Part shown: one piece after another, positions 33,866 to 41,340 of the stretch
How positions within the stretch are numbered: position 1 is the stretch's first letter
Layout of the letters: every line of letters starts with the position of its first letter
From: Sphingomonadaceae bacterium
Lineage (GTDB): Bacteria > Pseudomonadota > Alphaproteobacteria > Sphingomonadales > Sphingomonadaceae
Assembly (NCBI GenBank): GCA_024236195.1
Contig: JACKKZ010000002.1
Location: 186,001-250,000, forward strand
DNA: 64,000 nt
Direction: 5' to 3'
Program-made: the position numbers and the translations under genes
Notes under the pieces: model-generated
Databases searched by the model: none
What the model was told of the DNA's origin: nothing
Seen by the model: only the letters and a program-made list of their open reading frames with translations

Positions 33866-34915
33866 TCACTCCGCCGCAACCTCATCGCCGAACAGGCCCG
33901 GCCCGTCGTCCTGGACCTCTTCTTCATTCGCAGCCTTGGCTTTGCGGCGCGAATCGAAACTGGCCCACACATCGTTCCAGTTGCCGCGCGTCGCGCCCTT
34001 GGAATATTCGGTGGCCCGCGTTTCGAAGAAATTGGCGTGTTCCACCCCGTTCAGCAGCGGCGCCAGCCACGGCAGCGGATGATCGTCCACCATGTAGATC
34101 GCCGGGAGGCCAAGCTGGCTGAGGCGCCAGTCGGCGATGAAGCGGATATATTTCTTGATTTCCTTGGCCGTCATCCCCGGCACCGGGCCGGCTTCGAACG
34201 CCAGGTCAATGAAGGCGTCTTCCAGCCGCACCGTCTTCTGGCAGCAATCGATGATGTCTTCCTTGACCGCCTTGGTCAGGCAGCCGCGTTCCTTGACGAA
34301 GGCGTGGAACAGCTGAGTGATCCCTTCGCAGTGCAGGCTTTCGTCGCGCACCGACCAGGTCACGATCTGGCCCATCCCCTTCATCTTGTTGAAGCGGGGG
34401 AAGTTCATCAGCATGGCGAAGCTGGCGAACAGCTGCAGCCCTTCGGTGAAGCCGCCGAACATGGCCAGCGTGCGGGCGATATCCTCGTCACTGTCCACGC
34501 CGAACTGCTGCAGGTAATCGTGCTTGTCGCGCATTTCCTGATATTCCAGGAACATGCCATATTCGCTTTCGGGCATGCCGATGGTGTCCAGAAGATGCGA
34601 ATAGGCGGCGATGTGAATCGTCTCCATGTTGGAAAACGCGGCCAGCATCATCTTTACTTCGGTCGGCTTGAACACGCGGCCATATTTGTCGTGATAGCAA
34701 TCCTGCACTTCCACATCGGCCTGCGTGAAGAAGCGGAAGATCTGCGTCAGCAGATTGCGTTCATGGTCCGAAAGCTTCTGCGCCCAGTCGCGGCAGTCCT
34801 CGCCCAGCGGGACTTCTTCCGGCATCCAGTGCACCTGTTGCTGGCGCTTCCAGAAGTCATAAGCCCATGGATATTCAAAGGGCTTGTAGGTCTTCCGGGC
34901 TTCGAGCAGCGACAT
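33866..34915 (-). CDS. nrdB: Ribonucleoside-diphosphate reductase class Ia, beta subunit
   Basis: Radical-generating small subunit of aerobic ribonucleotide reductase, 349 residues. The helix NMETIHIAAYSHLLDTIG supplies a metal glutamate, histidine and the tyrosine region. WSVRDESLHCEG carries a second Glu and His. The C-terminal tail ends in an acidic stretch that docks on the alpha subunit. The start is ATG at 34915; the longer frame to 34951 has no ribosome site. There is no N-terminal ATP-cone. The alpha subunit lies 4 kb upstream on the same strand, not adjacent. Two GANTC sites lie 40-57 bases before the start. Confidence 0.96.
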   Translation of the reverse strand: MSLLEARKTYKPFEYPWAYDFWKRQQQVHWMPEEVPLGEDCRDWAQKLSDHERNLLTQIFRFFTQADVEVQDCYHDKYGRVFKPTEVKMMLAAFSNMETIHIAAYSHLLDTIGMPESEYGMFLEYQEMRDKHDYLQQFGVDSDEDIARTLAMFGGFTEGLQLFASFAMLMNFPRFNKMKGMGQIVTWSVRDESLHCEGITQLFHAFVKERGCLTKAVKEDIIDCCQKTVRLEDAFIDLAFEAGPVPGMTAKEIKKYIRFIADWRLSQLGLPAIYMVDDHPLPWLAPLLNGVEHANFFETRATEYSKGATRGNWNDVWASFDSRRKAKAANEEEVQDDGPGLFGDEVAAE

Positions 34916-34954
34916 GTTGTGGTCCCCTGTTGGATTGCGAGCGACCTGCATAAG

Positions 34955-34972
34955 GAATCATGCCTGTGATTC
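34955..34972. promoter_or_regulatory. Pair of GANTC (CcrM) sites upstream of nrdB
   Basis: GAATC at 34955-34959 and GATTC at 34968-34972 lie 40-57 bases before the nrdB ATG. GANTC is the CcrM methylation motif of alphaproteobacteria, and pairs near promoters are often read by GcrA-type regulators. Confidence 0.4.
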
Positions 34973-35209
34973 GAAAGCAAGGGGGGTGTTTCAGGCGGGG
35001 ATAAAATTGGCTTGCATTGCGCGCCATGCAACAGGCGCAGGGACGATGCAGGGCAGCGCATTTTGCGCTATAGTCACCCGGACGGTGCGAGTCGCGATGC
35101 GAGTGGCACGATGTGACGCACCGACATGACCGGCACGGTCCGGGACGGTGGCAATATGCGCCCATGGCCATTGGCCTGCCAGCGCCCTCCCCACCAATGG
35201 ACCGCGCGG

Positions 35210-35264
35210 GCCGCGACGCGGGGCAAGTGCGCAATGCCTTTATCCCCGCAGCCGCGACGCGGGG
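35210..35264 (+). repeat. 14-bp direct repeat GCCGCGACGCGGGG, two copies
   Basis: Identical copies at 35210-35223 and 35251-35264 have starts 41 bases apart, 23 bases before a terminator hairpin. Each contains a small self-complementary CCGCG..CGCGG core, so two mutually exclusive pairings are possible in RNA. Confidence 0.6.
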
Positions 35265-35286
35265 GCTCCAACACCCCGTGAACAGG

Positions 35287-35318
35287 CGCCCCTCCCTATT
35301 CCCCGGGAGGGGCGTTTT
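35287..35318 (+). terminator. Rho-independent terminator, plus strand
   Basis: Perfect 10-bp stem CGCCCCTCCC (35287-35296) / GGGAGGGGCG (35305-35314), eight-base loop, then TTTT and a second short T run. No plus-strand gene ends here, so it may close an unrecognised RNA. Confidence 0.7.
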
Positions 35319-35332
35319 CGTTTGGGGCTGCG

Positions 35333-35851
35333 TTACATCAGGTTCACGAACAGGATAATTGCCGCAATCACTGCGATGGCGGCAGCGAAGCCGAATGCCG
35401 CTTCTGGCGGGATATCCGGCCGGGCCGGCCAAGCGAATAGCGGCCCGTCATGTTCGGGATCATTGGCGCGTTGCCACACATTGTATGCCATGTAGCAGAC
35501 GGACAAAGCGATCAGTCCGGCGACAGCGGAACGATGGGCTGTGGCCATGTAAATCAGGAAGGCGGGGGAGATGAACAGCAGCTCGACCAGCAGGCCCTTT
35601 ACCGCGCGCGGCCAGTCGATTGGATCGGGCTTTTCGCCGATGGCGTCTTCATATTCCCGCAGCTCTTCCTGCAGCATATAGGGATCGCGCGCGATCCGGC
35701 GCGCAAGCCGCCAGCGGTGCCATGAGTAGGCGATAAAGCGGGAAATTCGCACCAGCAATACCGTGACGAGCACCATAAGGATGCCACCAACGGTTAACGG
35801 GTCGATGCGGTCAAACCCAGCCCTGAAAATGTCCCACACATCCCCAAACAT
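35333..35851 (-). CDS. Membrane protein of unknown function
   Basis: A 172-residue protein with four likely membrane segments: near residues 22-42 (GILMVLVTVLLVRI), 88-104, 108-125 and 152-171. A charged cytoplasmic loop holds RDPYMLQEELREYEDAIGEK. No family was recognised. The gene ends near the plus-strand terminator and starts after a small membrane protein on the same strand, with which it may form a unit. Confidence 0.65.
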   Translation of the reverse strand: MFGDVWDIFRAGFDRIDPLTVGGILMVLVTVLLVRISRFIAYSWHRWRLARRIARDPYMLQEELREYEDAIGEKPDPIDWPRAVKGLLVELLFISPAFLIYMATAHRSAVAGLIALSVCYMAYNVWQRANDPEHDGPLFAWPARPDIPPEAAFGFAAAIAVIAAIILFVNLM

Positions 35852-35904
35852 GTGGCCAAACTAGCAATTTGGTCACCTGTGGGAAGCTCCTGTTTTCCGG
35901 TTGG

Positions 35905-36084
35905 TTACGCCAGCATCCCGCCCAGCAGGACCGCTGCGCCCAGCATGGCCGCGCCGACAACGGCCAGGATCGGCCCCTGCTTCTTCGATTTGGCTGCCTT
36001 GTCGGGATCCTTGATCACCTTGTCGGCAGCGAATGTGAAGATCAGGCCCGCCACCAGCAGGCCGATACCACCATAAGTCAGCAT
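35905..36084 (-). CDS. Small two-helix membrane protein
   Basis: 59 residues: a hydrophobic helix at residues 4-20, a lysine-rich hairpin (KDPDKAAKSKKQGP) and a second helix at 38-57. GAGGGGAAA precedes the ATG at 36084; the longer frame to 36156 has an atypical arginine-rich lead. Function unknown. Confidence 0.65.
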   Translation of the reverse strand: MLTYGGIGLLVAGLIFTFAADKVIKDPDKAAKSKKQGPILAVVGAAMLGAAVLLGGMLA

Positions 36085-36193
36085 GTCATTTCCCCTCGCA
36101 AATCGCGCCTTGCGCAGCGCGAGGGGCAAAGGACCATGAATGCGGCAGGCGGACAATACCCGGAATATGGTGGTACCGCCCGCCGCGCCGTCC

Positions 36194-36583
36194 TTACTTC
36201 CAGAACAGCCCGCGTTTCAGGCCGCGCTCTTTCCGGTTTGCCCACATCTGGACATAGAGCCAAAGGCCGGAGATCGAGAAGAAGATCAGGGCAAAGCCTG
36301 ATAGGATCGAGATCGCCGTGCCCACGGGGCCGAACTCCTCACCCGAATGGAGGTGATGGAAGAAGCCGGTCAGGCTCTTGAAGCCGGTGTCGGGGCGCGG
36401 GGGCGAACAGCGCCAGCCTTCGGGGCAGACGAAGCCCGCCGGCGGCTGCATCTGCGCGGCCAATTCCGGTGAGGCTTCCGCTGCAGGCCACAGTGCCGCC
36501 GCATGGCTGAGCACACCAGTCACCGCGATGAAGAGCATGAATATGCCGAAGAAAACCGAAATCCAGCGATGCCATTTGCGCAT
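36194..36583 (-). CDS. PepSY-associated membrane protein
   Basis: A 129-residue protein with the PepSY-TM pattern: KWHRWISVFFGIFMLFIAVTG at the N-terminus, a periplasmic loop with two cysteines (CPEGWRC), HHLHSGEEFGPVG and a second helix, SGFALIFFSISGLWLY. Members of this family are short relatives of iron-uptake-linked PepSY proteins, but no siderophore gene is near. It probably sits in the inner membrane. Function unproven. Confidence 0.8.
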   Translation of the reverse strand: MRKWHRWISVFFGIFMLFIAVTGVLSHAAALWPAAEASPELAAQMQPPAGFVCPEGWRCSPPRPDTGFKSLTGFFHHLHSGEEFGPVGTAISILSGFALIFFSISGLWLYVQMWANRKERGLKRGLFWK

Positions 36584-36712
36584 GGAAAACCCCTTAATGC
36601 GATTGCGAAGCGTTCGCGATATCGCAGACGCTGCTCAACGCATCAAGCGGGAAATCACTCGCCATGCAAGTCTTGGCGTGTCGCGACTTGTAACCGGGAT
36701 GCGGCGAAAGGT

Positions 36713-36793
36713 AGCCCCCTCCTCTTTAGGGGAGGGGGTTGGGGGTGGGGGCCGTCGGAGTTCTCAGTGCCAGCCACACGCCCCCCACTGCGA
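36713..36793 (+). repeat. C/G-rich palindromic intergenic repeat, copy A
   Basis: Begins with CCCCCTCC (36715-36722) and GGAGGGGG (36731-36738), which form a hairpin, followed by a G-run block to 36758. An ending with CCCCCCACTGCGA is shared with copy B at 42315. The 46-base core differs from copy B at two bases and one insertion. It lies in the 233-base gap between the PepSY and LigE-type genes. Confidence 0.75.
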
Positions 36794-36816
36794 ATAGGGT
36801 CAGGGGCTTGAAGACC

Positions 36817-37665
36817 TTAACCGGCAGGCTGCGTTTCACCCTTCATCATGGCGGTTTCCTTCGCCGTGGATTCCGGCCCGGTATTGCGCTTGTTCAGGCC
36901 ATTGGCACTCGGATTGCGGTTGAACAGTTCAGGGTCACCGGGACGCTGCTCCAGCCCGAAAATGTTGGACAGGCCGGGATGGCGACCCAGACCGTTGTAA
37001 AGGTCAAACCCGCGATCCAGCCAGTCGCGCAGCGGGTCGTCATTGGCGAGCGCGGGCGTATCGCAGACCGATGCCAACCACAGGAATGCGCCCAACATGC
37101 GATGGTCGGCATAATTGGGCTCATCACCCCCGAACCATTTGTGGTCGCGCAGCGTGGTGCGCATCAGTTCGAGATTGTGCGATATCTGGGGCAGGCGATC
37201 TTCGCGGCCGATGATGATGTTTTCGATTTTCTGCCCGCCAAACATGCGCTCGCGGCTGGTGGTGACATATTCGTGATCCACTTCCAGCGAACGGTCGCGA
37301 TAGCTCTTGATATAGCAGGTCATCCACGGGCCGACGGCGGTGGACCACAGCCAGCCTTCCAGCATTTGCGTGACCGGCACCAGCGAGGGATCCCCGATCA
37401 GCGTTGGGCGGTCAGGATATTTCTTGTCGAGATATTCCGCGATCAACCAGCTATCGAGCACCCATTCACCATCGACCACGATCGCCGGCAGGCGTTCGCT
37501 CTTGCCACCAGTCCGCTCCGGGATACCGGTGAAGCCGCCGGGCACGATATCCATTTCCAGCCCCTTGTGCGCCACGGCCAGCTTGGTCGCCCAGACAAAG
37601 GGGCTGATCGTTGCCCCGCTGGCGAGCTGCAAATCGTAGAAAGTGACTGTGTTGTCCTGCGCCAT
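36817..37665 (-). CDS. ligE: LigE-type beta-etherase family glutathione S-transferase
   Basis: A 282-residue GST closely following LigE/LigP of Sphingobium, which cleave beta-O-4 aryl ether bonds of lignin dimers with glutathione. The N-terminal thioredoxin-like domain reads FYDLQLASGATISPFVW and DIVPGGFTGIPERTGG, with ERLPAIV and the DSWLIAEYLD helix. The C-terminal helical domain holds WLWSTAVGPW and DPLRDWLDRGFDLYNGLGRH. The length matches LigE (about 281). Without LigD or other side-chain genes nearby, the true substrate may differ, so the symbol marks family membership. The start is ATG at 37665. Confidence 0.87.
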   Translation of the reverse strand: MAQDNTVTFYDLQLASGATISPFVWATKLAVAHKGLEMDIVPGGFTGIPERTGGKSERLPAIVVDGEWVLDSWLIAEYLDKKYPDRPTLIGDPSLVPVTQMLEGWLWSTAVGPWMTCYIKSYRDRSLEVDHEYVTTSRERMFGGQKIENIIIGREDRLPQISHNLELMRTTLRDHKWFGGDEPNYADHRMLGAFLWLASVCDTPALANDDPLRDWLDRGFDLYNGLGRHPGLSNIFGLEQRPGDPELFNRNPSANGLNKRNTGPESTAKETAMMKGETQPAG

Positions 37666-37728
37666 GGCATCCTCCGAATCTTTTATCGGCAGGGTGCCTA
37701 GCAGGTCAGGGCATCATTGTAACTATCG

Positions 37729-38412
37729 TTATGATGATGCAGTGAGGCTGTTGAACAGGCGATCTGCTTCTGCCAGCAGTTTGGGGTCAAAATCGAGCGT
37801 GACGCTGGTCTTGGCCTTTTCCTTGTGCGCGGCGGGGCGCGCGATCAGGTCCTTGTCACCCTTGCGATCCTTATTGATCGTGTCGATGCTGGAGAACACA
37901 CCTTCGACGCTATCGTCCGAGGTCGCGAAGAGTGCGAAATCCGTGCCGAATTTTGCGTTCACTTCCGCGATGATCGAGCCGAAATCGCTGGTCACGCGGC
38001 TGAATTCGGCGATCACGACATCGTCCCTCACTCGCTCAACCGCGCGGTAAAAATTGACGTAGCGGCGCAGCAGGCGGTTCTCGTCATCATCAGGGAAGGC
38101 AACCTTAAGACTGCGAATGGCGTCCGTCGGTCTGCGGATCAGCGCTATCACGGGCAGCCCGCGTCGCACACCTTCAAGGATCTGCCCTTCGACATGCAAA
38201 TGATGCGCGATCTTTACTTCCTCTGGCTGCGCCTCCTGGAAAGCGACAACGGAAAACGTATTGGCTGACCGGGCATAGCCTTCGATAACGATCTGCGTAT
38301 CCGGCGCGATCAGCAACTTCTGGTGCGTTTCCGGCGCGAGCGCACGATATATCGGTATGAACAGGGTAGGATGGGGCGAAAGCCAGTCGCGGATCAGTTT
38401 CTTTATCGCCAT
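37729..38412 (-). CDS. Sulfotransferase-like P-loop protein
   Basis: A 227-residue protein with a PAPS-sulfotransferase-like layout: VIEGYARSANTFSVVAF near residues 42-58 resembles the phosphosulfate-binding loop, and VIALIRRPTDAIRSL near residues 88-102 matches the 3'-phosphate segment. The rest is not clearly family-typical, and a general acid histidine could be HHLHVEG. It may sulfate a lipid or polysaccharide. It sits 63 bases upstream of the GST gene on the same strand. Confidence 0.6.
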   Translation of the reverse strand: MAIKKLIRDWLSPHPTLFIPIYRALAPETHQKLLIAPDTQIVIEGYARSANTFSVVAFQEAQPEEVKIAHHLHVEGQILEGVRRGLPVIALIRRPTDAIRSLKVAFPDDDENRLLRRYVNFYRAVERVRDDVVIAEFSRVTSDFGSIIAEVNAKFGTDFALFATSDDSVEGVFSSIDTINKDRKGDKDLIARPAAHKEKAKTSVTLDFDPKLLAEADRLFNSLTASS

Positions 38413-38505
38413 GGCCAGCCTGTCATACTGCTCTTGTGTGAGGCACTGGTCCTAATGCGGCGGGAGGCAGCATTCAACAGCCAATGTTGCAATGCAGCAA
38501 GACGC

Positions 38506-38805
38506 TCAATCGCGCTTGCGCTTCTTTGACGAGAACCACGACCCACCACCCAGTACGGTAATGCCGAGGAAGAAGCCGAAATCGTACCAGCCGCCATTAT
38601 TGGGCACGGCGTAGACGGCGACATCGCTTTTGAAGAGCGAGATTATCCACGCAAAGGGGAAGATGAAGCCGTGCCACAGGCCCATGAGGAAGCCGGGGGT
38701 GTCGCTACCCCGCTCCACCGCTTCCGGCACCTGCGTTGCGCAGGCGGCGAGGAGGAGCAGGAGCGGCAGGACGAGCAGCGCCCTGCCGCTTTGGTGGTGC
38801 CTCAC
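38506..38805 (-). CDS. Small lipoprotein with membrane segment
   Basis: A 99-residue protein. The N-terminal hydrophobic stretch ends in the lipobox LAAC near residue 22, so it is probably a lipoprotein. FIFPFAWIISLF and FGFFLGITVLGGG form further hydrophobic segments before a basic tail, KKRKRD. The start is GTG at 38805, overlapping the nrdA stop as GTGA, so it is translationally coupled to nrdA. Function unknown. Confidence 0.7.
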   Translation of the reverse strand: MRHHQSGRALLVLPLLLLLAACATQVPEAVERGSDTPGFLMGLWHGFIFPFAWIISLFKSDVAVYAVPNNGGWYDFGFFLGITVLGGGSWFSSKKRKRD

Positions 38806-40836
38806 TGGCAGCTCAAACACTCGTCATAGTCCGTCTCTTCTGCCCCCGCAGCCAGCTCGAACTTCTGTGCGTCGGCGGTGTTGTCGGCTTCCACCCCGCC
38901 TGCAAATCCGGCGCGCTGCACCGATTTGCTGCGCAGGTAATAGAGCGACTTGATGCCCTTCTCCCAGGCCTGGAAGTGCAGCATCATCAGATCCCACTTG
39001 TCGACATCGGCCGGGATGAAGAGGTTGAGGCTCTGCGCCTGGTCAATGAAGGGCGCCCGGTCCGCCGCGAATTCCAGCAGCCAGCGCTGGTCGATTTCGA
39101 AGCTGGTCTTGTAGACCGCCTTTTCTTCGGGGCTGAGGAAATCGAGATGCTGGACTGATCCGCCCTTTTCAAGGATCGAGTTCCACACATTGGTGGAGTC
39201 CTTCGATTTTTCGGCCAGCAGCTTTTCCAGATAGGGGTTCTTGACCACGAAGCTGCCCGACAGCGTCTTGTGCGTGTAGATATTGGCCGGGATCGGTTCG
39301 ATGCAGGCGCTGGTGCCGCCGCAGATAATGCTGATCGACGCGGTCGGCGCGATCGCCATCTTGCAGCTGAAACGCTCCATCACGCCCTGTTCCGCCGCAT
39401 CGGGGCAGGCCCCGCGTTCAGTGGCGAGCAGGGCCGACGCCTCATTCGCCTTGGCGCTGATGTGCTTGAACATCTTGAGGTTCCAGGCCTTGGCCATCGC
39501 GCTTTCGATCGCGATCCCCTTGGACTGGAGGAAGGAGTGATAGCCCATGACGCCAAGGCCCACCGAACGTTCGCGGCTGGCCGAATATTTGGCCCGCGCC
39601 ATTTCATCGGGCGCGCGGTCGATATAATCCTGCAGCACATTGTCGAGGAAGCGCATCACATCCTCGATGAACTGCTTGTCGCCGTTCCATTCGTCCCAGT
39701 TTTCGAGGTTGAGCGAGGACAGGCAGCACACCGCCGTGCGATCATTGCCCAGGTGATCGCGCCCCGTGGGCAGGGTGATTTCCGAACACAGGTTGGAGGT
39801 CGAAACCTTCAGCCCCAGCTCGCGGTGATGCGCCGGCATCATCCGGTTCACCGTGTCGGAAAAGACGATATAGGGTTCGCCCGTGGCGAGGCGGGTTTCG
39901 ACCAGCTTCTGGAACAGCGAACGCGCATCCACCGTGGCGCGCACGCTGCCGTCCTTGGGCGAACGGAGCGCGAATTCGGCCCCTTCGCGCACCGCCTGCA
40001 TGAATTCGTCAGTCAGCAGCACACCGTGATGCAGGTTCAGCGCCTTGCGGTTGAAATCGCCCGACGGCTTGCGGATTTCCAGGAACTCCTCGATCTCGGG
40101 ATGGGAGATGTCGAGATAGCAGGCGGCTGAACCGCGCCGCAGCGACCCTTGCGAAATCGCCAGCGTCAGGCTGTCCATCACCCGCACGAAGGGGATGATG
40201 CCGCTGGTCTTGCCGTTGAGGCCAACCGGTTCGCCAATGCCGCGCACCTGGCCCCAGTACGTGCCGATGCCGCCGCCCGCGCGAGGCCAGCCAGACATTT
40301 TCGTTCCAGGTGTTGACGATGCCTTCGAGGCTGTCATCGACCGAGTTGAGATAGCAACTGATCGGAAGGCCGCGCGTGGTGCCGCCGTTGGAAAGCACCG
40401 GGGTCGCAGGCATGAACCACAGGCGCGAAATATAGTCATAGAGACGCTGCGCATGATCCTGATCATCCGCATAGGCATCGGCGACGCGGGCAAACAGGTC
40501 CTGGTAGGATTCGCCGGGGAGAAGATAGCGATCAGTCAGCGTTTCCTTGCCGAATTCGGTCAGCAGTTCGTCACGCGAATCGTCAGTGACAACAGCGAAG
40601 CGGCGATCCATCACCTTCTTGCTGTCATCCTGCACGGCTGCCTTGGCCACTTCGGCCATCGCCCCGGCGAGAGCTTCACCCGCTTTTTCCGAGACCAGCG
40701 CGTCGCTGCCCTTGTCTGCCTGATCCATGCTTACCGCTGCCTTCTTCGCCTTGGGGGCCGGGTCTGCCGGAGCCTTTACGTCCATAGTTTCCTGCTCCAG
40801 CGCCATCGCTGCATCGTCGCTTGCCTTGAATTCCAT
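38802..40836 (-). pseudogene. nrdA: Ribonucleoside-diphosphate reductase class Ia, alpha subunit, with frameshift
   Basis: Catalytic large subunit, about 677 residues once the frame is repaired. The first 185 codons end at NTWNENVWLAS; the frame then moves, and GGGIGTYWGQVRG continues in the next frame to the C-terminal CLSC redox pair. The expected ASRGGGIG would need 12 bases between the GCCTCG and ATCGGC codons; the sequence has 13, so there is one extra base in the GC run at 40274-40284. In an otherwise intact, essential gene this is most likely a sequence error. The N-terminus is an Ala/Lys/Asp-rich tail without an ATP-cone. RFMPATP-like, NLCSEI and NLHHGV motifs are intact. Confidence 0.9.
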
Positions 40837-41080
40837 TGTGCCCCGCTAGCCCCTTCGAGTGATCATTGCCGCCCGACAATGATGTTCCGCATGTGTTCGA
40901 CTCAGCGAGGAAGCCCCCGCCTAGCATTTTTCAGGCCGGTCCGGGACTTAAACTTGTCCACTGACCTGCCCACAGGACTGCCCCGGAACACACCCGAACC
41001 GGACCGAATCGTTCCCCGCCGGGCGGTGAATGGCCCGCATGCGATTAACTAGGTCTGGTAGGTACCCCCAGAGGTCCAAC

Positions 41081-41092
41081 CACTAGATAGTG
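41081..41092. promoter_or_regulatory. Candidate NrdR-box-like palindrome upstream of nrdA
   Basis: CACTA-GA-TAGTG is a perfect 5-bp inverted repeat with a 2-base centre, close to the ACACTATATATAGTGT style of NrdR boxes that control ribonucleotide reductase genes. Only one convincing copy is seen, whereas NrdR sites usually come in pairs, and it lies 245 bases from the nrdA start. Confidence 0.35.
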
Positions 41093-41231
41093 AATCAGGC
41101 CGGACTCCCGCGCAAGAGGGTAAACCGGCATTTACCATGCCCAGCCAGGTCAGCCATTAGGTGTATTGCCTTGCTGCAGTGCAGCGACGCGCGGGAAAAG
41201 CTGGACTCGCGCGCGGCGCAACCCCCAAATC

Positions 41232-41284
41232 GAATCTGTGAAGAAAAATTTGGTGATTGAATCAATCGAATCCGCGCGTGAATC
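41232..41284. promoter_or_regulatory. Cluster of four GANTC (CcrM) sites upstream of nrdA
   Basis: GAATC occurs at 41232-41236, 41259-41263, 41268-41272 and 41280-41284, four times in 53 bases. Chance would give about one per 256 bases. Three further sites lie within the next 140 bases towards nrdA. Confidence 0.5.
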
Positions 41285-41340
41285 TTTCGCATATCCTCGC
41301 GGCAATTTTGTTACGGAAAATTGCGCGCGCGCATAGGGGC

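Larger units (their letters stand above)
34916..35332. other. Intergenic region with nrdB leader and possible plus-strand RNA
   Basis: This 417-base stretch has no credible protein gene. Its left part is the upstream region of nrdB and holds two GANTC sites (34955-34959, 34968-34972). The right part holds a 14-bp direct repeat (35210-35223 and 35251-35264) and a strong plus-strand terminator (35287-35318) that ends no annotated gene. A TATAGT at 35069-35074 could be a -10 box for a plus-strand RNA, but no good -35 is seen. Confidence 0.5.
40837..41340. promoter_or_regulatory. nrdA upstream region (504 bases, no gene)
   Basis: No credible ORF. Working from the nrdA start outward, it holds one GANTC at 40899, a candidate NrdR box at 41081-41092 and a run of GANTC sites at 41092, 41103, 41204, 41232, 41259, 41268 and 41280. 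An 8-bp inverted repeat follows, GCAATTTT (41302-41309) / AAAATTGC (41317-41324), next to the end of the alpha/beta hydrolase gene; it may act as its terminator or as an AT-rich regulatory site. Confidence 0.5.

Noticed and set aside
35030..35318. 6S RNA, SRP RNA or tRNA gene
   Set aside because: None of the conserved sequence signatures (SRP tetraloop region, tRNA D/T arms, 6S closing stem) could be found; only the terminator and repeats are supported.
40274..40284. Programmed ribosomal frameshift in nrdA
   Set aside because: There is no slippery heptamer or downstream pseudoknot that I can see, and class Ia nrdA genes are not known to need one; a one-base insertion explains it better.
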